From Allosediminivita pacifica (GTDB taxonomy: Bacteria > Pseudomonadota > Alphaproteobacteria > Rhodobacterales > Rhodobacteraceae), in contig NZ_QBKN01000038.1 of NCBI RefSeq assembly GCF_003054175.1, positions 1-32,540 of the forward strand: a DNA stretch of 32,540 nucleotides. The letters run 5' to 3'. The stretch's first letter is position 1, and each line of letters starts with the position of its first letter. Position numbers and translations under genes: made by a program. Under the pieces are notes generated by a model. That model was not told the DNA's origin and made no database searches. It saw only the letters and a program-made list of their open reading frames with translations. Below, one piece after another: positions 25,309 through 32,540 of the stretch.

Positions 25309-25845
25309 CTTGCTCCCCCGGTTTGGGTGTGACGGTGATGGGCCCGGCCTGCGGGCAGGCACGGACGGACATGGTCTGGCCGGTCTGGATCCGGCCATGG
25401 TGGGACCGGGCGGCGGGTCGCGTCGTGGCGGCGGCGGGGTCCCGGTCCTTCGGTAACCGTCACCCTGCCCGTTTCCTTCAGGAAAAAGAAGGGGACAGCC
25501 ACATCAAGCCCGCCACGCAAGTTAGCTAGCGCGGCGGCGTGATCCGTGAAGGCTGCACAGATTTGTGGCAGGAAAACAGGCCCCGTTGCGGGGTGGCGGC
25601 ACCGGGAGGGGCCCGGTACGGTCATCCGCGAGGGCCCTTTCGCGGGTAGGCCCGCATCGCGTGGACGCCCGCAAAGATGGAAAAGCCGCACATGATTCCC
25701 CCTCAACCTGTGTTCAGGTCTGGCCGATCATGTCAGCCGCGTAAAGGGTGGGTGCGTCATCCGCACCCGCCAGCCGTGTCCGGGAGCCGGGGCTTTGGGG
25801 CGAGGCGCGGGGCGCGGGGCGCGCGATGGCGCGCCCCGCCCTGTC
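25309..25845. other. Gene-free region between putA and the RND gene
   Basis: This 537-bp stretch holds no convincing gene. It should contain the putA promoter. I see a run of GC-rich short inverted repeats and a strong hairpin at 25814-25839. There is also a 23-codon minus-strand open frame (25622-25693, ATG with GAGGGGG just upstream, starting MCGFSIFAGVHAM), which could be a leader peptide but has no other support. Confidence 0.5.
25814..25839 (-). terminator. Strong GC hairpin after the RND gene
   Basis: GCGGGGCGCGC and GCGCGCCCCGC, perfect 11-bp arms with a 4-nt loop, 7 bp after the RND stop on the minus strand. There is no T tract. Confidence 0.5.
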
Positions 25846-28800
25846 TCAGGAGGGCTGCGCCGCGGTGTCCGCCTCGCGCTCGGCCTTCCGCGCGCCGGGG
25901 AACATCATGTAGTAGAAGACCGGCGCCGCGATCAGCGTGAGGATCGAGGCAAAGCCCAAGCCCCCCATGATCGTCACCGCCATGGAGGCGAAGAACGCGT
26001 CCCAGAGCAGCGGGATCATCCCGAGGATGGTCGTCGCCGCCGCCAGCACCACCGGCCGCAGGCGCGAGGTCGAGGCCTCGACCACGGCGCGGGTGAAGGG
26101 CACGCCCTCGGCCCGGGTGAGGTCGATCTCCTCGACCAGCACGATGCCGTTCTTGAGCAGCATCCCCGACAGCGACAGCAGCCCCAGCAGCGCCGTGAAG
26201 GAGAACGGCAGCCCCGAGCCCAGCAGGCCGATGGCCACGCCGTTCACCGCCATGGGCACCAGCAGCCAGACGATCAGCGGCTGGCGCAGCGTGCCGAACA
26301 GCAGGATCGAGATCAGCACCATGGTGATGAGCGAGATCGGAAGCTGCTTGCCCAGCGTCTCCTGCGCCTCGGTCGAGCTTTCGTATTCGCCGCCCCATTC
26401 GAGCGCGTAGCCCTCGGGCAATTCCATGGACTCCAGCGGCCCGCGCACCTCCATGAAGACAGAGTTCGCGTTGACCCCCGCCGGCACCCCGGCCTCGACC
26501 GTAATCGTCGGGAGACGGTTGCGCCGCTGGATCAGCGTGTCCTCGACCGAATAGCCAAAACCGTCGATCAGCTGCTCGAGCGGGATGTAAGTCTGTGCGG
26601 CACTGGAGTAGACGGGCTGGTCGACCAGATGTTCGCCCCCCTCTGTCGCGGCACCAGGCATCCGGATCAGGATCGGGATCAGACGGCTATCCTCGCGGAA
26701 CGTCCCCGCCTGGACGCCCTCGGTGGCGATCTGTAGCGACTGTGCCATGTCCTCGCGCGCGACACCTGCCGTCTGGGCACGCCCGGCGTTGTACGCAGGC
26801 GTAGTGACCAATTCGCGTTCGCGCCAGTCGGTGCGCAGGTCCATGACCCGGTCCGAGGCCTCGCGCATCCGCTCCTCGGCCTCGGCCGCCAGTTGGCGCA
26901 GCACGTCGGGGTCCGACCCCGAGAAGCGCACCGCGACGGGCGCGCCGCCGCCCGGGCCGAAGGCCAGCCGCTCGGTCCGGAATTCGCCCTGCGGCAGGTG
27001 GCTGCGCCCGAAGGCCTCCAGATCCGCGCGCAGCGGCGGGATCGCCTCGAGGCTCTCGGTCCGGATGATGAGGTGGCCGTAGGTCGGCAGGCTTTCCTCG
27101 GGCGAATAGGTGAGCATGAAGCGCGAGGCCCCGCCCCCCACGAAGGTGGATACCGAGGTCACCTCGTCCCGCTCCAGAAGCCAGTCCTCGACCACCGCCA
27201 TGTCGGCCGAGGTGGCCTGCACGTCGGCGCCCTGCGGCAGCTTGTAGTGCACGTAGAAGAGCGGCGTGTTGCTGTCGGGGAAGAACTGCTGCTGCACCTG
27301 CCCGAAGCCCCAGTAGCAGACCACTGTGATGCCGAGGAGCGCCGCCACCACCAGCCAGCGCAGCTTCAGCGCCAGCCGCAGCGTCGCGGCATAGGCGCGG
27401 AACACCGGCCCGTTGTAGGCATCGCCCGCCTCGCCCGTGCCGCGCTTGAAGAAGTAGTGCGCGAGCAGCGGCGTCGCGGTGATCGCCAGCACCCAGCTCA
27501 GCAGGAGCGAGATGCCGATGACCGCGAAGAGCGAGAACAGGAATTCGCCCGTGGCGTCCGGCGACAGCCCGATCCCGGCAAAGGCCATGATGCCGATGAC
27601 GGTCGCGCCCAGCAGCGGGATCTGCGTCTTCGAGGCCACGTCCTCGGCCGCGTCGCGCGACGACTTGCCGTGGGCCATGTCGCCCTGCATCCCCTCGGCC
27701 ACCACGATGGCGTTGTCGACCAGCATCCCCATGGCGATGATGAGCGCCCCGAGCGAGATCCGCTCCATCTCGATCCCGAAGATCGCCATGAAGAAGACGG
27801 TGCCCACCACCGTCAGAAGCAGAGTCGCCCCCACCACCACCGCCGAGCGCCACCCCATGAAGAGCGCCAGCACGATGACCACGATGGCCACCGACATGGC
27901 GAGGTTGAGCAGGAAGGCGTTGGAGGCCTCGTCCACCACCTCGTGCTGCTCGTAGATCGGATCGAGCGTGACACCCACCGGGATATCGGCCATGAGGCGA
28001 TCGAGCTTCTCGTCCACGCGGCGACCCACATCCACGATATTCAGGCCTTTCTTGCCCGAAACCCCGATGGTGAAGGCCTCGACCCCATCCTGCCGGATGA
28101 TCATCGAGGGGTCCTCGACCCGGCCGCGCGACACCGTGGCAAAGTCGGTCATGTCCACGATCTCGCCGCCGACGCCGATGGTCAGGTTGCGGATTTCGTC
28201 AAGGTTCTCGGACCCTTCCGGCGCGTCGATCCGGACCGATCGTCCGTTCTGGTCTATGGTCCCGGCCGGGTTGACCGAGTTGCTGTCAGCGATGGCTTGC
28301 GCGATCGCACCGGGCGCCACGCCGAGATTGGTCACGATGGCGGGGTCGGTCTCGACGAAGATCGCCTCCTCGGGCAAGCCCGAGAGGACGACGTCCGCCA
28401 CACCCTCGACGGCGAGGATCTCGCGCCGCAGGTAATCGCCGATGTCGTGCACCTCTGCGTCCGAAAAGCCCGGCGCCGTCACCGCGTAGAAGATGCCGTA
28501 AACGTCACCGAACCCGTCGTTGACATAGGGCGTCCCCGCGCCCCCGGGCAGGTCTCCGCGGGCGTTGTTAACCCGGTTCCGAAGGTCATCCCAGATCTGT
28601 GGCAGCTCGGTCCCATCGTAGATGGATTCAACCTCGACGTTGATCCGGCTGACACCCGGCTTGTTGGACGAGGTGATGGTGTCGACCTCGTCCATCTGCT
28701 GGATCGCCGATTCCAGCGGCTCGGTGACCTCGCGGGCCACTTCATCGGCGCTGGCACCAGGATACTGGGTAATGACGATGGCGTTCTTGATCGTGAAGGC

Positions 28801-28914
28801 GGGATCTTCCAGCCTACCGATGGTCGCAAACCCCCAGATCCCGCCCAGCAGACAGGACAGCATCAGCAGCCAGGTCAGCAGAGCCTTGTTGATCGATCCT
28901 CTTGCGATGGACAT
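25846..28914 (-). CDS. RND family efflux transporter permease
   Basis: A 1,022-residue inner-membrane pump of the AcrB/HAE size class with 12 predicted transmembrane helices and two large periplasmic loops. It begins MSIARGSINKALLTWLLMLS and then the usual ITQYPGASADEVAREVTEPLE. In helix 4 the proton-relay motif reads IIAMGMLVDNAIVVAEG: one Asp is kept and the second (Asp408 of AcrB) is Asn. Helix 10 keeps the lysine in MLLKNGIVLVEEI. I chose the ATG at 28912-28914 (GGGGAG upstream), 4 bp after the membrane fusion gene. No outer-membrane factor gene is in the operon, so a distant TolC-like channel must serve it. Confidence 0.94.
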   Translation of the reverse strand: MSIARGSINKALLTWLLMLSCLLGGIWGFATIGRLEDPAFTIKNAIVITQYPGASADEVAREVTEPLESAIQQMDEVDTITSSNKPGVSRINVEVESIYDGTELPQIWDDLRNRVNNARGDLPGGAGTPYVNDGFGDVYGIFYAVTAPGFSDAEVHDIGDYLRREILAVEGVADVVLSGLPEEAIFVETDPAIVTNLGVAPGAIAQAIADSNSVNPAGTIDQNGRSVRIDAPEGSENLDEIRNLTIGVGGEIVDMTDFATVSRGRVEDPSMIIRQDGVEAFTIGVSGKKGLNIVDVGRRVDEKLDRLMADIPVGVTLDPIYEQHEVVDEASNAFLLNLAMSVAIVVIVLALFMGWRSAVVVGATLLLTVVGTVFFMAIFGIEMERISLGALIIAMGMLVDNAIVVAEGMQGDMAHGKSSRDAAEDVASKTQIPLLGATVIGIMAFAGIGLSPDATGEFLFSLFAVIGISLLLSWVLAITATPLLAHYFFKRGTGEAGDAYNGPVFRAYAATLRLALKLRWLVVAALLGITVVCYWGFGQVQQQFFPDSNTPLFYVHYKLPQGADVQATSADMAVVEDWLLERDEVTSVSTFVGGGASRFMLTYSPEESLPTYGHLIIRTESLEAIPPLRADLEAFGRSHLPQGEFRTERLAFGPGGGAPVAVRFSGSDPDVLRQLAAEAEERMREASDRVMDLRTDWRERELVTTPAYNAGRAQTAGVAREDMAQSLQIATEGVQAGTFREDSRLIPILIRMPGAATEGGEHLVDQPVYSSAAQTYIPLEQLIDGFGYSVEDTLIQRRNRLPTITVEAGVPAGVNANSVFMEVRGPLESMELPEGYALEWGGEYESSTEAQETLGKQLPISLITMVLISILLFGTLRQPLIVWLLVPMAVNGVAIGLLGSGLPFSFTALLGLLSLSGMLLKNGIVLVEEIDLTRAEGVPFTRAVVEASTSRLRPVVLAAATTILGMIPLLWDAFFASMAVTIMGGLGFASILTLIAAPVFYYMMFPGARKAEREADTAAQPS

Positions 28915-28918
28915 CTCT

Positions 28919-29989
28919 CTACTCCCCCAGGCCGGTGAAGCGGCGCACTTCCTGGCCATCGCGAAGCTGCGAAGCGCCCGCGGCGACGATCACGGTGCCG
29001 GGCTCGATACCCCCGGTCACGCGCACGTGGGCATCTTCCCGCATGGCTATCTCGACCGGCGTGCGCGCCACGGTGCCGCGGTCCGCGCCGTCACCCTCGG
29101 GCACGAAGACCATCACGCCGGGCTGCCTGTCGGGAGAGAAAACCAGGGCAGTCTCGGGAACCACAATGTCGCCATTGCCGGGATCCTCGATCGCGGTGGC
29201 GGTCACAGTAACCGAAGCACCCGGCAACAACCGTGGCGGAACCTCGTTCGTGAAGGCCAGCGTGATCCTGAACGTCTGCGCCACGTCGGCAGTCTCTGCC
29301 TCCAGTTCTCGCAGTTCGAGCTCGTAGGTTTCTTCCAGACTGGGAAAGCTGGCGTGGAACTGGACCGTGTCCTCTGCCGTCGCGCGGCGGAACAGCACCT
29401 CGGGCACATCGATGTCGACGCGCAATTCGGACATGTCGTGCAGGCGCACCACGGGGGTGCCCGCATTCACCGTCGTGTAGTTGGCCACCTCGCGCCGCGC
29501 CACGAGCGCGTCGAAATTCGCCTCTAGTGTCGCGTCGTCAAGCGCGTTCTCCGCCTCTTCGACACTCACCTGCGCCAGTTCGTACTCGGTGCGGGCATTC
29601 TGGATCTGTACTTCCGACGCGCTGGAGCTCGAAAGCTCCTCAAGTCGTTCGAGGTCGCGCCGCGCCTTGTCCAGATTGATCTCCGCCTGCCGAAGCTGGC
29701 GCTCGAAGCGCGTCAGGTCAAGCTGCGCGACCAGTTCACCCGCGGCCAGCTGTGCCCCTTCCTGCACCGGGAACTTCACGATCTGCCCCGAAACCTGGAA
29801 GGCAAGATCCACCGTCTCGCGTGCCTGAAGCCGCCCGAAGAACTGCCGCTGAAGTCGGTTCTCTCCGGCATCCAGGGTAATCAGCTTGACCGGGCGCGGG
29901 GGTGTCTCCTGCGAAGCGCCCTCCTCCTGGGCAAAGGACGGAAGGGCGAAGGCGGCAAGCGCCGCAGCAAGAACAAGGCAGCGTTTCAT
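28919..29989 (-). CDS. RND efflux periplasmic adaptor (membrane fusion protein)
   Basis: A 356-residue adaptor with a Sec signal (MKRCLVLAAALAAFALPSFA). The lipoyl half-motif is AFQVSGQIVKFPVQEGAQLAAGELVAQLD, followed by a coiled-coil hairpin of roughly 70 residues (RQLRQAEINLDKARRDLERLEEL onwards), the second lipoyl half (DALVARREVANYTTVNAGTPVVRL) and beta-barrel and membrane-proximal parts. It links the pump to an outer-membrane channel. The start overlaps the tetR stop by 4 bp and the stop is 4 bp before the pump gene, so the three genes are translationally coupled. The cysteine at position 4 is not a lipobox. Confidence 0.93.
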   Translation of the reverse strand: MKRCLVLAAALAAFALPSFAQEEGASQETPPRPVKLITLDAGENRLQRQFFGRLQARETVDLAFQVSGQIVKFPVQEGAQLAAGELVAQLDLTRFERQLRQAEINLDKARRDLERLEELSSSSASEVQIQNARTEYELAQVSVEEAENALDDATLEANFDALVARREVANYTTVNAGTPVVRLHDMSELRVDIDVPEVLFRRATAEDTVQFHASFPSLEETYELELRELEAETADVAQTFRITLAFTNEVPPRLLPGASVTVTATAIEDPGNGDIVVPETALVFSPDRQPGVMVFVPEGDGADRGTVARTPVEIAMREDAHVRVTGGIEPGTVIVAAGASQLRDGQEVRRFTGLGE

Positions 29990-30582
29990 GTTTCACTCCT
30001 GAAGCAGGGATGATCGCCCTGCGCTCCGTTACGGACGAGCCCGGCGAAGGCTTCGCCCAGCTCGTCAGCGGTCATTTCGGTCTTGCGCGAGACCCAGAGC
30101 CGCACCAGACCCACGAAGGCACCGGTGAAGAAATGCGCACGCAGCTGACGCGCCGCTGGGGACAGGCCCGTCTGGAGCGCCGGGACGTTATTTTCCATCA
30201 TCTCCTGGACCATCGCGGCAAAACGCAGTTCGGGCGAAAGGCCCGGCACCCCGTCGAGGATGGCCTGCAAGCGCGGATCGAGAGGATCCAGGTCCCGAAG
30301 CGCCCCGGCGATCGAGGCGCCAAGGCTATCAAGCGGCGGGAAGTCCCCTTCCGAAGAGGCAATGTCGCGACAGCGCCGGCGCGACATCTCGTTCAGCAGA
30401 TGGTCGAGATATTCGCCAAGCATTTCAGGGACGTCGGTGAAATGCGCATAGAAAGTCGGCCGCGTCACCCCCGCCTGCCGCACCAGCGCCTCGACCGAGA
30501 TGTCGCGCAGCGGCATCTGCCCCAGCATCTGGCGCAGGGCTGCATGCAGGCGCAGGCGGGATTTGAGGCGGCGCGGATCCAT
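29986..30582 (-). CDS. TetR/AcrR family regulator of the RND operon
   Basis: A 198-residue repressor and first gene of the efflux operon. The helix-turn-helix is RDISVEALVRQAGVTRPTFYAHF at about residues 27-50, with the usual downstream FTDVPEML. The remainder is a helical ligand domain containing FFTGAFVGLVRLWVS. It starts with ATG at 30580-30582. Being the promoter-proximal gene of its own target operon indicates autoregulation. No ribosome binding site is visible, and a candidate -10 box is only about 7 bp upstream, so the transcript may be leaderless. Confidence 0.92.
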   Translation of the reverse strand: MDPRRLKSRLRLHAALRQMLGQMPLRDISVEALVRQAGVTRPTFYAHFTDVPEMLGEYLDHLLNEMSRRRCRDIASSEGDFPPLDSLGASIAGALRDLDPLDPRLQAILDGVPGLSPELRFAAMVQEMMENNVPALQTGLSPAARQLRAHFFTGAFVGLVRLWVSRKTEMTADELGEAFAGLVRNGAQGDHPCFRSET

Positions 30583-30588
30583 GAGCGG

Positions 30589-30617
30589 CAGCTAGGCCTC
30601 TATTTTACACTTGTCAA
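30589..30617 (-). promoter_or_regulatory. Candidate promoter of the TetR-MFP-RND operon
   Basis: On the minus strand TTGACA (30612-30617), 17 bp, then TAGCTG (30589-30594): a perfect -35 and a weak -10. The flanking 40 bp are unusually AT-rich (TTCACATCGATT, GTGTAAAA) and may contain the TetR operator, but no clean dyad was found. Confidence 0.4.
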
Positions 30618-30791
30618 CGAAATCGATGTGAATTGGTGAACATCTTGTGTGCCGGGCGTTTTCTTGACGGCGCATGGCCCTCCGCCCCCCTAAGAGGCGC
30701 GCAGAACAGCTCGAACGGGCACCCCGGTGGGTCACCCCCGGGTGTTGCTGCATGTATTACGATTGCCGAAGCTCAGCGGATCACCGGGCCC

Positions 30792-32192
30792 TCAGGCCGC
30801 CGCAACCGCCTCTGCCAGATGATCCTGGCCGAGCGTTTTCAACGCGCTCCGGAGGCTGTCGCGCTCCGTGGCGGCGTAGATCTCCATCTCGTCGGCGACC
30901 TGCGCGCCCAGCGCCTCTTCAAAGGCTTCGCGATTGGCGCGCTCGGAATAGGCGCTGGCCGCGTCGGTGCCGAGGTTCGACTGGAAGATTCCCGCGGCCG
31001 AGACCGGCAGGAAATCCTCGTAAACCTGCGGATCGGCCACAAGCGCGCCCGAGGCCAGCAGCGCCTCGATGCTCTCGGCCCGCGCGCCCACCTCCGCTTC
31101 CGCACCCATGCGGTACCGGAAAAAGGCCAGCCCTTCACGACGCAGCGCGTTCAGATCATCGGGAAATACCTCGGCGAAACGGGCATCAAGCTCTTGGCGG
31201 TAGGCGTCGGCCCCCTGCCCCTGCGCACCGATGGGGGCGGCCGCACGCACTGCCGCAAGCGTCTCGTCGTAGAGCGCGCGGCCCTTGGGCGTCAGCGCCA
31301 CGCCACGCTGCTCGATCTCACCGAAACGCGCGGTATGCGTGCCCTCCGTTCCGCCATTCTCGCCGGCAAAGAGGATCGGCTCTTCGAGCGCCTTGAACGA
31401 GGTCTGCCGCAGCAGGATGTCCGCCCCCCGCCGCGGCGGCCCTTCGATCACCGCCTTCGGCGTGATGCCGCGTTCGGGCATCAATTCCTGTACCCGGTCG
31501 ATATCGAGCGTGCGGGGCGTCAGGTGATTGATGTGCGGGCCGCGGAAACTCACCACATCAGCGATCAGCCGGTGGGTCTCGTGCAGGTCGCTATAGGTCT
31601 GCGCCGTCACCGTCGCGTCCGAGCGCCAGCGGAAGGTCTCGATGGCCTCGGCCACGAATTCCTCCGCCTGATCCTCGGTCAGCCCGCCCCGAACTTCGCA
31701 CAGCGCGATCAACTCCTGCGCCCGTTCCGTAAGGATCGACCGCTCCGACAGGATCGCGGCGGCACGCTCGGCCAGGGCGCGGTCCTCGATCAGTTCCAGG
31801 CGCAGCAGCGAGGTGAAAACCCGGAAGGGATTGCGCGACAGCGCCTCGGTCGCGACGGGCCGAAACGCCGTCGAGTGTACCGGCAGCCCGGCTACCGAGA
31901 GATCGTAGTAGCCCACCGGTCCCATGCCCATGACCGCGAACATGCGGCGGATCTGCGCCAGCTCCCCGGGCGTGCCGAGCCGGATCGCACCGTGGCGTTC
32001 CACGTCGAGCCGGTCCAGCTCATCCGCGTCCGCCAGCCGTTCGCGCAACGCCGGGTCACGCTCAAGCACCTCGGCGTTCACATCGGAGACCAGCTCGATC
32101 AGCGTCCCGTACTGGGGCACCTCGGCGCGGTACATCTCGGACATTGCGCGGGAAAAGCGCGCGCGGATCTCGTCGGGGTGCAGGTGGGCCAA
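30792..32192 (-). CDS. hglS: DUF1338 family 2-oxoadipate dioxygenase/decarboxylase (HglS/YdcJ-like)
   Basis: A 466-residue Fe(II) enzyme of the DUF1338 family. Characterised HglS converts 2-oxoadipate to D-2-hydroxyglutarate in D-lysine catabolism. Key residues are visible: RHGAIRLGT carries the metal His and the substrate Arg, GPHINHLTPRTLDID the second His, and FGEIEQRG the Glu ligand. The start is TTG at 32190-32192 with AGGGAGG six bases upstream. It restores the usual family N terminus (PDEIRARFS, MYRAEVPQYGTLIEL); the next ATG, at residue 17, would remove it. The upstream gene in the operon is a truncated FAD oxidoreductase, so expression may now depend on the insertion sequence. Confidence 0.88.
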   Translation of the reverse strand: MAHLHPDEIRARFSRAMSEMYRAEVPQYGTLIELVSDVNAEVLERDPALRERLADADELDRLDVERHGAIRLGTPGELAQIRRMFAVMGMGPVGYYDLSVAGLPVHSTAFRPVATEALSRNPFRVFTSLLRLELIEDRALAERAAAILSERSILTERAQELIALCEVRGGLTEDQAEEFVAEAIETFRWRSDATVTAQTYSDLHETHRLIADVVSFRGPHINHLTPRTLDIDRVQELMPERGITPKAVIEGPPRRGADILLRQTSFKALEEPILFAGENGGTEGTHTARFGEIEQRGVALTPKGRALYDETLAAVRAAAPIGAQGQGADAYRQELDARFAEVFPDDLNALRREGLAFFRYRMGAEAEVGARAESIEALLASGALVADPQVYEDFLPVSAAGIFQSNLGTDAASAYSERANREAFEEALGAQVADEMEIYAATERDSLRSALKTLGQDHLAEAVAAA

Positions 32193-32206
32193 GTCAGCCT
32201 CCCTCT

Positions 32207-32459
32207 TCAGCCTTGCCGCGTAAAGGGCGGCGGTGTCGTCGCGTGGGTCACGGCGGCGCCGAATTCGTACCAGGCAGCCCGCAACCCCTTGTGATGTTCA
32301 ATGTAATGGTCGACCGGCGCAACCGGGATCCCGGCCTTGTCTCCGGAAAGCAAGGCCCGCGCGCAGACGCGCCCGAAGACGGAGCCCGGCCCGATGCCGC
32401 GCCCGGAATAGCCGAAGGGGGCCAGCGCGCGGGGGCCGAATTCGACCACCTTGTTGGAG
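32207..32459 (-). pseudogene. 3' remnant of a FAD-dependent oxidoreductase (DAO family)
   Basis: About 83 C-terminal residues remain: VVEFGPRALAPFGYSGRGIG followed by PGSVFGRVCARALL, the FAD-binding C terminus of DAO-type amino-acid/pipecolate oxidases. The frame continues to 32515, but the residues before about SNK (SSTTQFGTSRCRSGAVH) do not resemble the family. The plus strand there looks like the end of an insertion sequence. I therefore read it as a gene cut by an insertion. It lies 14 bp before the DUF1338 gene, in line with a shared lysine/2-aminoadipate pathway. The junction is estimated to within about 10 bp. Confidence 0.55.
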
Positions 32460-32540
32460 TGGACGGCCCCCGAACGGCATCGAGATGTGCCAAATTGAGT
32501 CGTCGAAGAACTCAAACGAAGGAGCCGCCCGTGGACAAGA
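32460..32540 (+). mobile_element. Putative left end of an insertion sequence with transposase start
   Basis: From TGGACGGCCCCCG at 32460 the sequence no longer fits the oxidoreductase. Composition drops in GC, and GAAGGAG (32518-32524) stands 6 bp before GTGGACAAGA (32531-32540), a plausible transposase start reading V-D-K. The layout of a short leader, strong ribosome binding site and small first codons beginning with TG fits an IS3-like element, but the family cannot be decided because the window ends here. Confidence 0.4.

Noticed and set aside
21709-25332. Plus-strand open frame of about 1,200 codons opposite putA
   Set aside because: It is antisense to a certain gene; long stop-free antisense frames are normal with GC-ending codons. 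The product is rich in Arg, His, Gly and Asp without domains.
25622-25693. 23-codon minus-strand open frame with a GAGGGGG site
   Set aside because: Suggestive ribosome binding site only; no conservation evidence, no clear downstream gene that it would attenuate.
26893-28938. Plus-strand open frame of about 680 codons opposite the RND gene
   Set aside because: Antisense shadow of a certain gene.
30720-30744. CACCCCGG / CCGGGTG imperfect hairpin after the DUF1338 gene
   Set aside because: Bulged short stem without T run; not enough to call a terminator.

Overview
The window looks like chromosomal or large-replicon DNA from a high-GC alphaproteobacterium, most likely a member of the Rhodobacteraceae/Roseobacter group. 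I infer this from GC-rich third codon positions, a PutA of about 1,220 residues without a DNA-binding domain, an NhaC antiporter, and the DUF1338 gene next to a FAD oxidoreductase. No rRNA, tRNA, CRISPR array or replication origin was seen.

Left region (1-6.2 kb): the start of a leftward gene, then a TetR repressor divergent from a cytoplasmic molybdenum hydroxylase operon (2Fe-2S, FAD/4Fe-4S and molybdopterin subunits with 4-8 bp overlaps), followed by a cytosine-deaminase-like amidohydrolase. A perfect 7-bp inverted repeat lies between the repressor and the operon. The operon ends at a bidirectional terminator.

Central region (6.2-19.9 kb): this is the most interesting part. It holds a second, Tat-exported molybdenum aldehyde oxidoreductase (PaoABC type), an SDR, an exported cyclophilin-like protein, a Tat-signal zinc alcohol dehydrogenase, an exported and a cytosolic manganese-type cupin, an exported PQQ sugar dehydrogenase-like protein, a LysR regulator, an exported double carboxymuconolactone-decarboxylase protein, an F420/NADP-type reductase, a RibD-type reductase and an MFS exporter. 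Seven transcription units here, including lysR itself, carry one sequence ATGA-N7-TCAT (extended form ATTRATGA-N7-TCATGR) upstream of their first gene. It contains the T-N11-A core of LysR binding sites. I read this as one LysR regulon, dominated by envelope redox enzymes and perhaps directed at a reactive aldehyde or related electrophile. The substrate is unknown.

Right region (20.0-32.5 kb): NhaC antiporter, bifunctional proline catabolic enzyme PutA, a TetR-MFP-RND efflux operon without an outer-membrane channel, and a DUF1338 (2-oxoadipate dioxygenase/decarboxylase, HglS/YdcJ type) gene. The gene before it in the same operon is a FAD oxidoreductase of which only the 3' end remains. Its remainder appears to have been replaced by the end of an insertion sequence that runs off the right edge.
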